Source: Candidatus Poribacteria bacterium
GTDB lineage: Bacteria; Poribacteria; WGA-4E; WGA-3G
DNA length: 5,254 nt
Reading direction: 5' to 3'
NCBI GenBank assembly: GCA_009835515.1
Contig: VXXH01000349.1
Coordinates: 1-5,254, forward strand
The notes under the pieces are model-generated. The model had not been told where the DNA came from. It ran no database searches and saw only the letters and a program-made list of their open reading frames with translations. The position numbers were made by a program, and so were the translations under genes. Below are positions 1 through 5,201 of the stretch, piece after piece; the first letter of the stretch is position 1, and each line of letters begins with the position of its first letter.

Positions 1-196
1 GATATAGACTTGGCTTGTGTCGATGATTGGTTGCCCATAAATCAAGGTATCCGTCACCATCAAAATCGCCCCAAGCATTCCCCCAACTTTCACCAATCCG
101 CGTAATTCCTGCCTGTTGTGACACATCTTCAAATTGAATGTCCCCCCACGTGAAAGACAAAAAACAAAAGATGAACAAGGGTATTAAAATTCGCAT
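1..196 (-). CDS. Secreted FG-GAP/VCBS-repeat protein, N-terminal fragment (cut by window edge)
   Basis: This is the first 65 codons of a gene that runs off the left edge. The ATG at 196-194 is preceded by a G-rich SD (GGGGGG five bases upstream). Residues 1-18 form a signal peptide: Arg2, a hydrophobic core (ILIPLFIFCFLSF) and a likely cleavage after TWG. The mature part opens with FEDVSQQAGI (22-31) and then WGDFDGDGYLDLWATN (42-57). DFDGDGYLD is the Asp-rich calcium-binding loop of FG-GAP/VCBS beta-propeller repeats, and the 'F.DV...AGI...WGDFDGDG.LDL' layout is typical of the CRTAC1/ASPIC-UnbV group of exported propeller proteins. The role is probably an extracellular or periplasmic binding or adhesion protein, but the substrate cannot be told. 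It follows the membrane-protein gene by 126 bases, a gap with no clear terminator or promoter, so co-transcription is possible. The family call is good; the subfamily is tentative because the rest is missing. Confidence 0.85.
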   Translation of the reverse strand, partial: MRILIPLFIFCFLSFTWGDIQFEDVSQQAGITRIGESWGNAWGDFDGDGYLDLWATNHRHKPSLY

Positions 197-322
197 ATTC
201 CCCCCAATGAATGGATCCACAAATGGATTAAAAAACGGTCAGCGTAAGACATCGTAGGACGAATATTCCCGCAGATGTCAGACTTTCAGACTTTACCATA
301 AATCGCGCAGTCAGTTTATTTT

Positions 323-1165
323 TTAGAAGATGAACCGCATCTCCAAAAGCAAAAATCGGCTGCAAAACTCACCGAGGAAAACCGTAATAATAGCAATAAA
401 AAGAAAACCGGTTGCAGCCCGTGTCGCGCCAAGCACATCTCGGGCGACAGATTTAGGACGTAAGCAATCCCATGTAATGAAATAGAGGAGTAACGTGCCA
501 GCAATGCCTATGAGCAGCCGCATGCCGAAGATGATTTGGTAGAAGAGGTTGAAAGAGACAACATCCGTGGATTGCTGTCTGAAAAAGATGTTCAAGGAAA
601 GAAGTAGCCCCATCCCTAACAAGGTATAGAGTAAGACGGCATTAAACCGTTTCAGATAGACGACTGGTAGATCAGGGACCACGAGATACCAGTGTCCAAA
701 CCACATGCCACTATTGACAGTACCGAGTAATACAGACGCAGTCAAGAATTGAAGCGGGAGTAGAAACATTCCGCCGGGGAGTTGAACAATTTGGAAGTAA
801 CGCTGCGCACTCAAAACGATCCATGCAACACCACAAATTACCCCGCCAAAGAAAAGGAGCCGCGTGAATCGCGGGCTTTTGAACCACCAACTCAGTGTAT
901 AAAGGAGGAGAATAAGAACGAAAGAGATAACTAAAATGGACTCGGGGTTCTGCCAGAATCCGAAAAAATTGAGAAATGTGACGGATTGCCGATGACGAGC
1001 TAAGTCCGCACAGCGAGATAAAACGCTTACAAGCAGATAGATGCTTCCCATCAAACGATAGAAGTTTGCCCCAACTAACCCTTTCGGGATTAAAAAGAGA
1101 AGAACAAACCCGCCGACTGCAAGTTGGCTGAACACGAGATAAAAAACGTCGAGAATACTAAACAT
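323..1165 (-). CDS. Conserved multi-pass membrane protein of unknown function (about 8 TM helices)
   Basis: The protein is 280 aa from the ATG at 1165. A GTG at 1174 in the same frame would add three residues (VAP). I prefer the ATG because a weak purine stretch (AAGTGG) sits upstream of it, while the GTG has none; neither RBS is strong. Hydrophobic segments lie at about residues 5-26, 37-52, 74-95, 102-120, 131-155, 172-193, 205-232 and 249-267, so this is an integral inner-membrane protein with short loops and no soluble domain. Conserved-looking motifs are GHWYLVVPDLPV (157-168, His158 inside or near a helix), TRAATGFL (248-255) and GEFCSRFLL (265-273). The single His in GHWYL and the GE..SR near the last helix are candidate functional polar residues within the membrane. 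I do not recognise a named family. It is separated from rplL by about 290 bases of repeat-rich sequence and is unlikely to belong to the ribosomal operon. A respiratory or quinone-linked role would be speculation. Confidence 0.8.
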   Translation of the reverse strand: MFSILDVFYLVFSQLAVGGFVLLFLIPKGLVGANFYRLMGSIYLLVSVLSRCADLARHRQSVTFLNFFGFWQNPESILVISFVLILLLYTLSWWFKSPRFTRLLFFGGVICGVAWIVLSAQRYFQIVQLPGGMFLLPLQFLTASVLLGTVNSGMWFGHWYLVVPDLPVVYLKRFNAVLLYTLLGMGLLLSLNIFFRQQSTDVVSFNLFYQIIFGMRLLIGIAGTLLLYFITWDCLRPKSVARDVLGATRAATGFLFIAIITVFLGEFCSRFLLLEMRFIF

Positions 1166-1184
1166 CGGTGCCACTTAGCGTGTG

Positions 1185-1260
1185 TCTCATAAATACGATT
1201 TGTCCAAACTCATCTGAGTGGTAAATCGGGGTTATAAACCCCTCCTACGATATTATGAGA
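1185..1260. repeat. 76-bp palindromic element with 8-bp terminal inverted repeats and two inner hairpins
   Basis: TCTCATAA at 1185-1192 is the exact reverse complement of TTATGAGA at 1253-1260. Between them lie two smaller hairpins: ACTCA/TGAGT (1208-1212 and 1215-1219) and GGGGTT-ATA-AACCCC (1228-1242). It sits just upstream of the membrane-protein start in a gene-free gap. There is no ORF inside and no evident target-site duplication at the borders. The nested-palindrome layout is like small non-autonomous dispersed repeats (REP/MITE type), but one copy cannot prove that; it could also be an untranslated regulatory structure. Confidence 0.45.
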
Positions 1261-1321
1261 TAGGTTGTAGTAATTTTCGATAGGCGTGACCTACCCCTAC
1301 CATTGTGGGATTATTTTCCAG

Positions 1322-1399
1322 AAAAAATGGAGACCCATTATAGTTCACGGTAGCGCGACCGGCTCGTGCCTCGCTATGCTTAAGAACCACAATGGGTCT
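1322..1399 (-). terminator. Candidate terminator after rplL: long-loop hairpin followed by T6
   Basis: On the minus strand AGACCCATT (1399-1391) pairs perfectly over 9 bp with AATGGGTCT (1339-1331). Three bases later comes a run of six T (1327-1322). The loop is long (51 bases) but is itself folded: TAGCG/CGCTA (1351-1355 and 1372-1376) encloses GGC-TCGT-GCC (1361-1370). It lies 58 bases past the rplL stop, the right place to end the ribosomal-protein transcript. The large loop makes it atypical. CCACAATGG (1387-1395) can alternatively pair with CCATTGTGG (1300-1308). Confidence 0.4.
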
Positions 1400-1417
1400 A
1401 CCTATGGGCGCTGTTTG

Positions 1418-1443
1418 GTCGCACATTATCTATTATGTGCGAC
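1418..1443 (-). other. Perfect 9-bp hairpin in the rplL 3' untranslated region
   Basis: GTCGCACAT (1418-1426) and ATGTGCGAC (1435-1443) are exact reverse complements around an 8-base loop. The structure begins 13 bases after the rplL stop codon. No T-run follows on either strand, so it does not look like an intrinsic terminator. A role in protecting or processing the 3' end of the rplL message is possible, or it may be part of a dispersed repeat. Confidence 0.45.
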
Positions 1444-1456
1444 AGTGTGCCACGAG

Positions 1457-1861
1457 TTAGATAATTTCGACGACTGCGCCGAGTTCTTCAAGCTGCTCTT
1501 TCGCTTTGTCAGCATCTTCTTTCGAGACACCTTCTTGAATGACGACTGGCGCGGATTCGACTTTCTCTTTAGCTTCTTTCAAGCCAAGCCCAGTGAGTGA
1601 ACGAACCTCTTTGATAACTGGAATCTTATTGGCACCGAATTCCTTGAGTTGCACATCAAATTCGGTTTTCTCTTCAGCTGCGGCTTCTTCTTCCGCTGCG
1701 GCTGCACCATCTCCAGCGGGCATCATGCCCGGCATAGCGACTGCTGGCATAGCTGACGCGCTGACGCCAAATTTATCTTCCAATGCCTTGACCAATTCGG
1801 AAAGTTCCAGAACGGTCATGTTGCTAATTTCCTCAATCATTTTTTCCATATCTGCGGCCAT
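1457..1861 (-). CDS. rplL: 50S ribosomal protein L7/L12
   Basis: The 134-aa acidic stalk protein of the large subunit; dimers bind the L10 C-terminal helix and recruit and stimulate the GTPase factors EF-Tu, EF-G, IF2 and RF3. The N-terminal dimerisation domain is residues 1-33 ([29 protein letters not shown] region), followed by a flexible hinge at 34-65 that is unusually rich in Met, Ala and Glu, and the globular C-terminal domain at 66-134. The factor-binding surface is intact: KIPVIKEVR (79-87) and GLGLKEAK (91-98), followed by VESAP. The start is fixed by an SD, AAGGA, seven bases before the ATG at 1861; an in-frame ATG ten codons upstream (1891) would place this SD inside the gene and is rejected. 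It is slightly longer than the usual 120-130 aa because of the hinge. It lies 116 bases after rplJ and is the last gene of the cluster; rpoB does not follow. Confidence 0.97.
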   Translation of the reverse strand: MAADMEKMIEEISNMTVLELSELVKALEDKFGVSASAMPAVAMPGMMPAGDGAAAAEEEAAAEEKTEFDVQLKEFGANKIPVIKEVRSLTGLGLKEAKEKVESAPVVIQEGVSKEDADKAKEQLEELGAVVEII

Positions 1862-1894
1862 GTTTGTATCCTTTCTATAAATCGTACGCAATTG

Positions 1895-1920
1895 ACTTGA
1901 TTAGAGTTTTCCGATCAAGT
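1895..1920 (-). other. Small inverted repeat in the rplJ–rplL gap
   Basis: ACTTGAT (1895-1901) and ATCAAGT (1914-1920) are exact reverse complements around a 12-base loop, 33 bases upstream of the rplL start. There is no T-run directly after it on the minus strand. A weak stem here could be an RNA processing or translation-tuning element for rplL, which must be made in excess over L10, but chance is also plausible for 7 bp. Confidence 0.25.
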
Positions 1921-1977
1921 GGTGTAGGAAAAGCGAGACCCAGTGCCTCAATTCTCCTATGATATTTCGTATAAGCG

Positions 1978-2544
1978 TTAGGCGTTTTCTGCCTCTTTCT
2001 TCTGCTCGGTAACCTGCGTCAGTACGGAGGTCACCTGACGTATTGTTCCACTAAGTACATTCACTATCCCGTTAACGGGGGACCCTTGATGCAGGGTTCG
2101 TACGAGTCCAGTGAGTGGTGCGCTGATAAGTCCAACGGTTTTAGCGACAAGAACTTCTCGTGACGGCATATCCTTAAGTGCTTCAACGCCCGCTGCGTCA
2201 ATCACCTGCGTACCGAGAATCCCGCCTTTGATTTTTAAATTTTCGTGTTCCTCGCCAAATGCGAGCAAGATTTTTGAAGATGTCGCCGGATCTGTGCCGG
2301 TAGCGAGGGCTGTATTTCCTTTCAGATAAGGTGCCAACCCTTCAATACCTCTCTCTTCAGCGACAACATTTACTAAAGTGTTCTTACAGACCTTATACCG
2401 GATATCTGATGCCCGGAGTTGATTCCGGAGCTCATTAATTTCTACGACGGTAAGTCCTTGAAAGTCTGTTAGCAGAACAACATCGGCACTGTCAAAAATC
2501 TCACGAATTTGCTCTGTTTGCTGAACATTCGCCTGATTCGGCAT
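1978..2544 (-). CDS. rplJ: 50S ribosomal protein L10
   Basis: The 188-aa L10 anchors the L7/L12 dimers to the 23S rRNA stalk base and, as the L10(L12)n complex, represses its own mRNA. The N-terminal RNA-binding domain spans about 1-135, with DFQGLTV (27-33), KVCKNTL (51-57), KGNTAL (75-80) and MPSRE (126-130). A hinge, then the C-terminal helix from SPVNGIVNVL (155-164) to residue 188, provides the L12-binding sites. The length is slightly above the common 165-180 aa. The ATG at 2544 has an SD, AGAAAGGA, eight bases upstream. It is preceded by a 288-base leader containing a recognisable L10 binding site and an attenuator hairpin, and is followed by rplL. Identity is secure. Confidence 0.97.
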   Translation of the reverse strand: MPNQANVQQTEQIREIFDSADVVLLTDFQGLTVVEINELRNQLRASDIRYKVCKNTLVNVVAEERGIEGLAPYLKGNTALATGTDPATSSKILLAFGEEHENLKIKGGILGTQVIDAAGVEALKDMPSREVLVAKTVGLISAPLTGLVRTLHQGSPVNGIVNVLSGTIRQVTSVLTQVTEQKKEAENA

Positions 2545-2637
2545 GTGTCAGTTCCTTTCTGCGTGAGTTGTATAAAAACCGCATCATGTCGCTTCGGTTT
2601 CCATACAAACGGGCTAATTAGGTATACGGTTGCATGC

Positions 2638-2663
2638 AAAAAGCCTCCAGGTGCCTGGAGGCT
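2638..2663 (-). terminator. Intrinsic terminator / attenuator in the rplJ leader
   Basis: On the minus strand AGCCTCCAG (2663-2655), loop GCAC, CTGGAGGCT (2650-2642) gives a perfect 9-bp GC-rich stem with a tetraloop, directly followed by TTTT (2641-2638). It lies between rplA and rplJ, about 93 bases before the rplJ ATG, so it can stop transcripts coming from rplK-rplA before rplJ-rplL. Its 5' arm is also complementary to part of the L10 leader core, which points to conditional rather than constant termination. Confidence 0.85.
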
Positions 2664-2823
2664 CACATAAATGGAGAAAACAAAGTGGGCAATAAGATCG
2701 GATATGCGCTTTGAGAAGCACGCCCTTTGCTCCATTCCATTCAAGCCTCGGTAGGCAATTAAGCCGATGGCACCTACGTTCTACGACTCTATTCAGCTGT
2801 AAAGACTATTTCCATATCGTATC
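2664..2823 (-). promoter_or_regulatory. L10 leader: autoregulatory mRNA element of rplJ-rplL
   Basis: The minus strand at about 2777-2747 carries the L10-leader core: GTAGGTG, a minimal hairpin GCC-ATC-GGC, the bulge TTAAT, then GCCTACCGAGG. GTAGG pairs with CCTAC, and the bulged TTAAT with CGAGG is the hallmark of the L10(L12)n-binding site known from E. coli and Bacillus rplJ leaders. An outer stem is visible: 2696-2706 against 2813-2823, pairing at 9 of 11 positions with a 2-base internal loop, enclosing the core and a small hairpin (GCTT/AAGC, 2708-2719). GAGGCT at the 3' edge of the core (2749-2744) can instead pair with AGCCTC (2663-2658), the 5' arm of the downstream terminator. Known mechanism in Bacillus: bound L10(L12)n stabilises the core and lets the terminator form; without it the antiterminator forms. 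That this operates here is inferred from the pairings. Confidence 0.85.
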
Positions 2824-2832
2824 GCCTGCGTT

Positions 2833-3531
2833 TTATACAAACTGTTGTGGGTCTATCCGGATACCGACTCCCATCGTTGCTGAGATCGCCACGCTCCGAA
2901 TGTATCTACCTTTTACAGAGGAGGGCCGAGCGGCGACGAGTGCGCTCATTACCGCATTGAGGTTCTCTTTGATACTATTTTCCTCAAACGAGGTTTTGCC
3001 GATCGGGACGTGGACAACACCAGATGAGCGTTCTACCCGATATTCAATCTGGCCTGCTTTAATGTTCTGTATTGCATCAGTGACATCCATTGTGACGGTG
3101 CCCGCCTTAGCGTTAGGCATCAAACCTCTCGGTCCGAGGACTCGCCCAAGTTTAGGCATAATACTCCGCATCAGGTCCGGTGTCGCGATTGTTGCGTCAA
3201 AATCGAGCCATCCATCAACGATTTTATCAACGAGATCATCTGTACCGACGAAATCCGCGCCAGCTTCCTCAGCCTGTCGTGCCGGATCGCCTTCGGCGAA
3301 GACGACGACACGGACTGATTTCCCTGTGCCGTGTGGCAGTGTGACGGTGCCGCGGATATTCTGCTCGGCATGTTGTGCGTTCACGCCGAGACGTGATGCA
3401 AGATCAACTGTCTCATCAAACTTCGCACCGCTCGTTTTTTTCAAAAGCGAGACTGCGTCATCTACTGTGTAGAGTTGGAGTCTATCCACATGCTCTCTGA
3501 TCTCGGTATATCGCTTTCCTCTTTTCGCCAT
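2833..3531 (-). CDS. rplA: 50S ribosomal protein L1
   Basis: The 232-aa L1 forms the mobile L1 stalk that guides deacylated tRNA out of the E site and, in many bacteria, represses the rplK-rplA mRNA. Domain I is made of the N- and C-terminal parts (about 1-65 and 160-232) and domain II is the inserted middle. Signatures: KFDETVDLASRLGV (37-50), the family signature around GRVLGPRGLMPNAKAGTV (129-146), and the RNA-binding ISATMG (216-221), where Thr219-Met220-Gly221 match the known rRNA-contacting triad. Two usual prolines differ: MPNPK is MPNAK, and TMGPG is TMGVG. The length is normal. The ATG at 3531 has an SD, GGAG, six bases upstream. It is 83 bases after rplK; the L10 leader begins only a few bases after its stop. 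Confidence 0.97.
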   Translation of the reverse strand: MAKRGKRYTEIREHVDRLQLYTVDDAVSLLKKTSGAKFDETVDLASRLGVNAQHAEQNIRGTVTLPHGTGKSVRVVVFAEGDPARQAEEAGADFVGTDDLVDKIVDGWLDFDATIATPDLMRSIMPKLGRVLGPRGLMPNAKAGTVTMDVTDAIQNIKAGQIEYRVERSSGVVHVPIGKTSFEENSIKENLNAVMSALVAARPSSVKGRYIRSVAISATMGVGIRIDPQQFV

Positions 3532-3614
3532 GTTATTCTCCGATAGTTAGTGGAGCGTATCTCCGTAGCCTTATTTCAAAGCGAGTTTATGTGTATACGG
3601 GGTACCGGATCTCG

Positions 3615-4037
3615 CTATCCAATCGTAAGCCCCATACTGCGAGCAGTGCCTTCTACCATCCGCACCGCGGCATCCAAGTCTGTTGTATTCAAATCAGGTA
3701 ATTTCGTCTGTGCAATTTCGCGGATTTGATCCATTGTGACAGAAGCAACCTTGTTTCGGTTGGGTTCCCCTGAGCCTTTCGCGATCTTCGCTGCAGATTT
3801 GAGCAAAACTGCGGCGGGCGGCGATTTTACGGCAAACGTAAACGACCTGTCGCTATAACAGGTAATGATAGTTGTCACCACCATACCGGTTTGATGCTGT
3901 GTCTGGGCGTTAAAAGATTTGATAAACTCCTGTAGATTAATCATATAAGGAGCAAGGCTTGGACCAACAGGCGGTTGTGGCGTTGCCTGTCCGGATACCA
4001 ATTGGAGTTTAACTTCACCAGCTACTTTTTTTGCCAT
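3615..4037 (-). CDS. rplK: 50S ribosomal protein L11
   Basis: The 140-aa L11 binds helices 43-44 of 23S rRNA at the GTPase-associated centre, beside L10; it is the thiostrepton-site protein and the sensor partner of RelA in stringent response. The N-terminal domain is residues 1-70 ([17 protein letters not shown] at 10-26, YSDRSFTF at 61-68) and the C-terminal rRNA-binding domain is 71-140 ([37 protein letters not shown]). The oddity is at 27-34: the usual ALGQxGVN is SLAPYMIN, so the normally near-invariant Gly-Gln-x-Gly is lost while the flanking PPVGP and N..EF..SFNA are kept. The ATG at 4037 has an SD, AGGGA, about five bases upstream. The gene lies 116 bases after nusG and 83 before rplA. 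Confidence 0.97.
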   Translation of the reverse strand: MAKKVAGEVKLQLVSGQATPQPPVGPSLAPYMINLQEFIKSFNAQTQHQTGMVVTTIITCYSDRSFTFAVKSPPAAVLLKSAAKIAKGSGEPNRNKVASVTMDQIREIAQTKLPDLNTTDLDAAVRMVEGTARSMGLTIG

Positions 4038-4085
4038 TGTTTTTCCCTATTGTGGATTGTGAGAATTCTAAAGTACGTTTTCCTA

Positions 4086-4151
4086 TAAAGCGGCGTATCG
4101 GATCAGGCACGCACTCATAACCGTGATTTCATATTTAGACAACGCCGTTTA
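4086..4151 (-). other. Structured nusG–rplK intergenic leader (candidate L1 control region)
   Basis: On the minus strand TAAACGGCGT (4151-4142) can pair with ACGCCG-C-TTTA (4096-4086), ten base pairs with one bulged C, closing a 66-base domain that fills most of the 116-base gap. No T-run follows, so it is not an intrinsic terminator. In E. coli the L1 protein represses rplK-rplA through a site in this same position. I cannot match the internal sequence to the L1 site in 23S rRNA by eye, so the regulatory role is inferred from position only. Confidence 0.35.
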
Positions 4152-4153
4152 AT

Positions 4154-4720
4154 TTAGTTCAGTTCTTCTACCTCAAGTAAACCCAGGTCAACAGAGGTAG
4201 AACGACCAAAAAGCGAAATACTGAGGCGTAACCGTTGGTGTTCCATGTCGATTTCTTCAATTTCGCCAGGGAATCCACTAAACGGTCCGTTGATCACCTT
4301 AACTTTATCGCCTATCTCGTATTCCATTGCTGGGACTGGTACAACTTCTTCTTCCTCAGTCGACATCTGGAGCATTGCCTCAACGTCAGCCGGACTCAAA
4401 GGCGATGGATGTGAGGGCGGCCCCAAGAAATTCATGACACCTGGCGTTTCTTGGATGAGTGCCCAACTCTTTTGTCCAATCTCGCTCTCGACATGCGGAC
4501 CGAGTGCATGGGTAGTATTAACAAGTACATACCCCGGATAGGAGGGCCGGACGCTAACTTTCCGTTGGCTGTCCTTAACCTCTACCACTTCGGTCTCCGG
4601 GACATTAATCTGCAAGATCTCGTCCTGCAACTCTTCCCTTGCGATCATGTTGTCAAGGGTGAGTTTAACCTTTTTTTCATGCCCGGTGTATATCTGAACG
4701 ACGTACCAGTATCCATCCAT
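4154..4720 (-). CDS. nusG: Transcription termination/antitermination protein NusG
   Basis: The 188-aa NusG binds the RNA polymerase clamp through its NGN domain to suppress pausing, and uses its KOW domain to contact Rho or ribosomal protein S10. The NGN domain is residues 1-118: WYVVQIYTGHEKKV (5-18), INVPETEVVEVKDSQRKV (38-55), YPGYVLV (61-67), PGVMNFLG (93-100). An acidic linker (EEEEVV, 122-127) leads to the KOW domain (136-188), with GDKVKVINGPFSGFPGEIEEID (137-158). Compared with E. coli, about ten extra residues lie between YPGYVLV and the VMNFLG strand. I chose the ATG at 4720 because GGTGA lies eight bases upstream and the protein then starts at the usual place; an in-frame TTG at 4735 and GTG at 4732 would overlap that SD. 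The gene is 49 bases after secE. Confidence 0.96.
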   Translation of the reverse strand: MDGYWYVVQIYTGHEKKVKLTLDNMIAREELQDEILQINVPETEVVEVKDSQRKVSVRPSYPGYVLVNTTHALGPHVESEIGQKSWALIQETPGVMNFLGPPSHPSPLSPADVEAMLQMSTEEEEVVPVPAMEYEIGDKVKVINGPFSGFPGEIEEIDMEHQRLRLSISLFGRSTSVDLGLLEVEELN

Positions 4721-4769
4721 ATTCTGACTCACCAATATACGTTATATGTGCTATCGAAACACAAAAGCA

Positions 4770-5189
4770 TTAACTACGAATGAAAAGCGTTCTGAGGAAA
4801 GCCATACCGAAACCCTCAAGCGAGGTATTTAAGACATATTGGCTTACAAGTACAGCGACTAAAGGGATACAGGCTACCGCCGCTGCGATTATCTTTCGGT
4901 TTCCGTCAATGGCAGCCTCGGCATCTCTATCGTTCTGTGGTTGGTTTTCCCAACTTTTCACGATAAGAAATACAACGACTGGAAGTGCTGCGAGAAAAAT
5001 CCAAGACAAAGGACTTGCCCATTTCGGAAAGGCGGAATTGCCATCAATTATCCCGATATAAAGCCCCAATAAGGCAGAGGCGACAATGACAGTAATGGTA
5101 CTTCCCTGTACCTCTTTCGCGTCCGGTTTGGTCACCTTTTGCCATTCGAGATGTATTCCCTGAAGATACTTTTTGAAGCGAGTTATCAT
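4770..5189 (-). CDS. secE: Preprotein translocase subunit SecE, with two extra C-terminal membrane segments
   Basis: SecE is the essential clamp of the SecYEG protein-export channel in the inner membrane. The conserved SecE region is at the N terminus: amphipathic helix FKKYLQGIHLEWQKVTKPDAKEV (5-27; KPDAKE replaces the common WPSRKE-like motif) followed by a membrane helix at about 30-48 ending GIIDG. Most one-helix SecE proteins (about 60-65 aa) stop here. This one continues to 139 aa with further hydrophobic segments at about 59-78 and 99-119, joined by a charged loop (ENQPQNDRDAEAAIDGNRK). E. coli SecE also has three helices, but its extra two precede the conserved one. The ATG at 5189 is the only plausible start, since the next Met is at residue 129. 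No SD is present, and the upstream sequence is A/T-rich. Its place between tRNA-Trp and nusG confirms identity. Confidence 0.93.
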   Translation of the reverse strand: MITRFKKYLQGIHLEWQKVTKPDAKEVQGSTITVIVASALLGLYIGIIDGNSAFPKWASPLSWIFLAALPVVVFLIVKSWENQPQNDRDAEAAIDGNRKIIAAAVACIPLVAVLVSQYVLNTSLEGFGMAFLRTLFIRS

Positions 5190-5195
5190 AATAAA

Positions 5196-5201
5196 ATTAT
5201 A
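5196..5201 (-). promoter_or_regulatory. Candidate -10 box (TATAAT) abutting the secE start
   Basis: A perfect TATAAT consensus occupies the short tRNA–secE spacer, and six bases separate it from the A of the secE ATG. If used as a -10 box, transcription would begin at or next to the start codon, giving a leaderless secE mRNA, consistent with the absence of an SD. No good -35 hexamer is seen 16-18 bases upstream, a region that lies inside the tRNA gene. The match may simply reflect the A/T-rich tRNA trailer. Confidence 0.35.

Noticed and set aside
253..296. Repeated GTCTGA/TCAGAC strings in the gap before the FG-GAP gene as an operator or CRISPR-like repeat
   Set aside because: There are only two short imperfect copies close together, with no spacer periodicity and no associated genes.
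1418..1443. Hairpin after rplL as an intrinsic terminator
   Set aside because: The stem is strong, but no T-run follows on either strand.
1286..1600. 104-codon plus-strand frame over the rplL 3' end
   Set aside because: It overlaps the antisense of rplL and the inverted-repeat region and has no family resemblance.
1862..1891. Upstream in-frame ATG adding ten residues to L7/L12
   Set aside because: The clear SD AAGGA lies within this stretch at the right distance from the ATG at 1861, and L7/L12 proteins start at that point.
2469..2744. 91-codon minus-strand frame across the rplJ leader and rplJ start
   Set aside because: It overlaps the L10 leader, the attenuator and the start of rplJ in another frame, and has no protein-like features; the RNA structure explains this stretch better.
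2711..3472. 253-codon open frame on the plus strand opposite rplA
   Set aside because: It is antisense to a certain ribosomal-protein gene, has a low-complexity Ser/Thr/Pro-rich composition and no recognisable domain; it is a shadow of rplA codon usage.
3532..3614. Possible control element in the rplK–rplA gap
   Set aside because: Only 4-bp stems (for example GGAG/CTCC) were found, which is chance level in 83 bases.
4721..4735. TTG or GTG starts adding four or five residues to NusG
   Set aside because: The GGTGA SD overlaps these codons and is well spaced for the ATG at 4720; NusG normally starts just before the WYVV strand.
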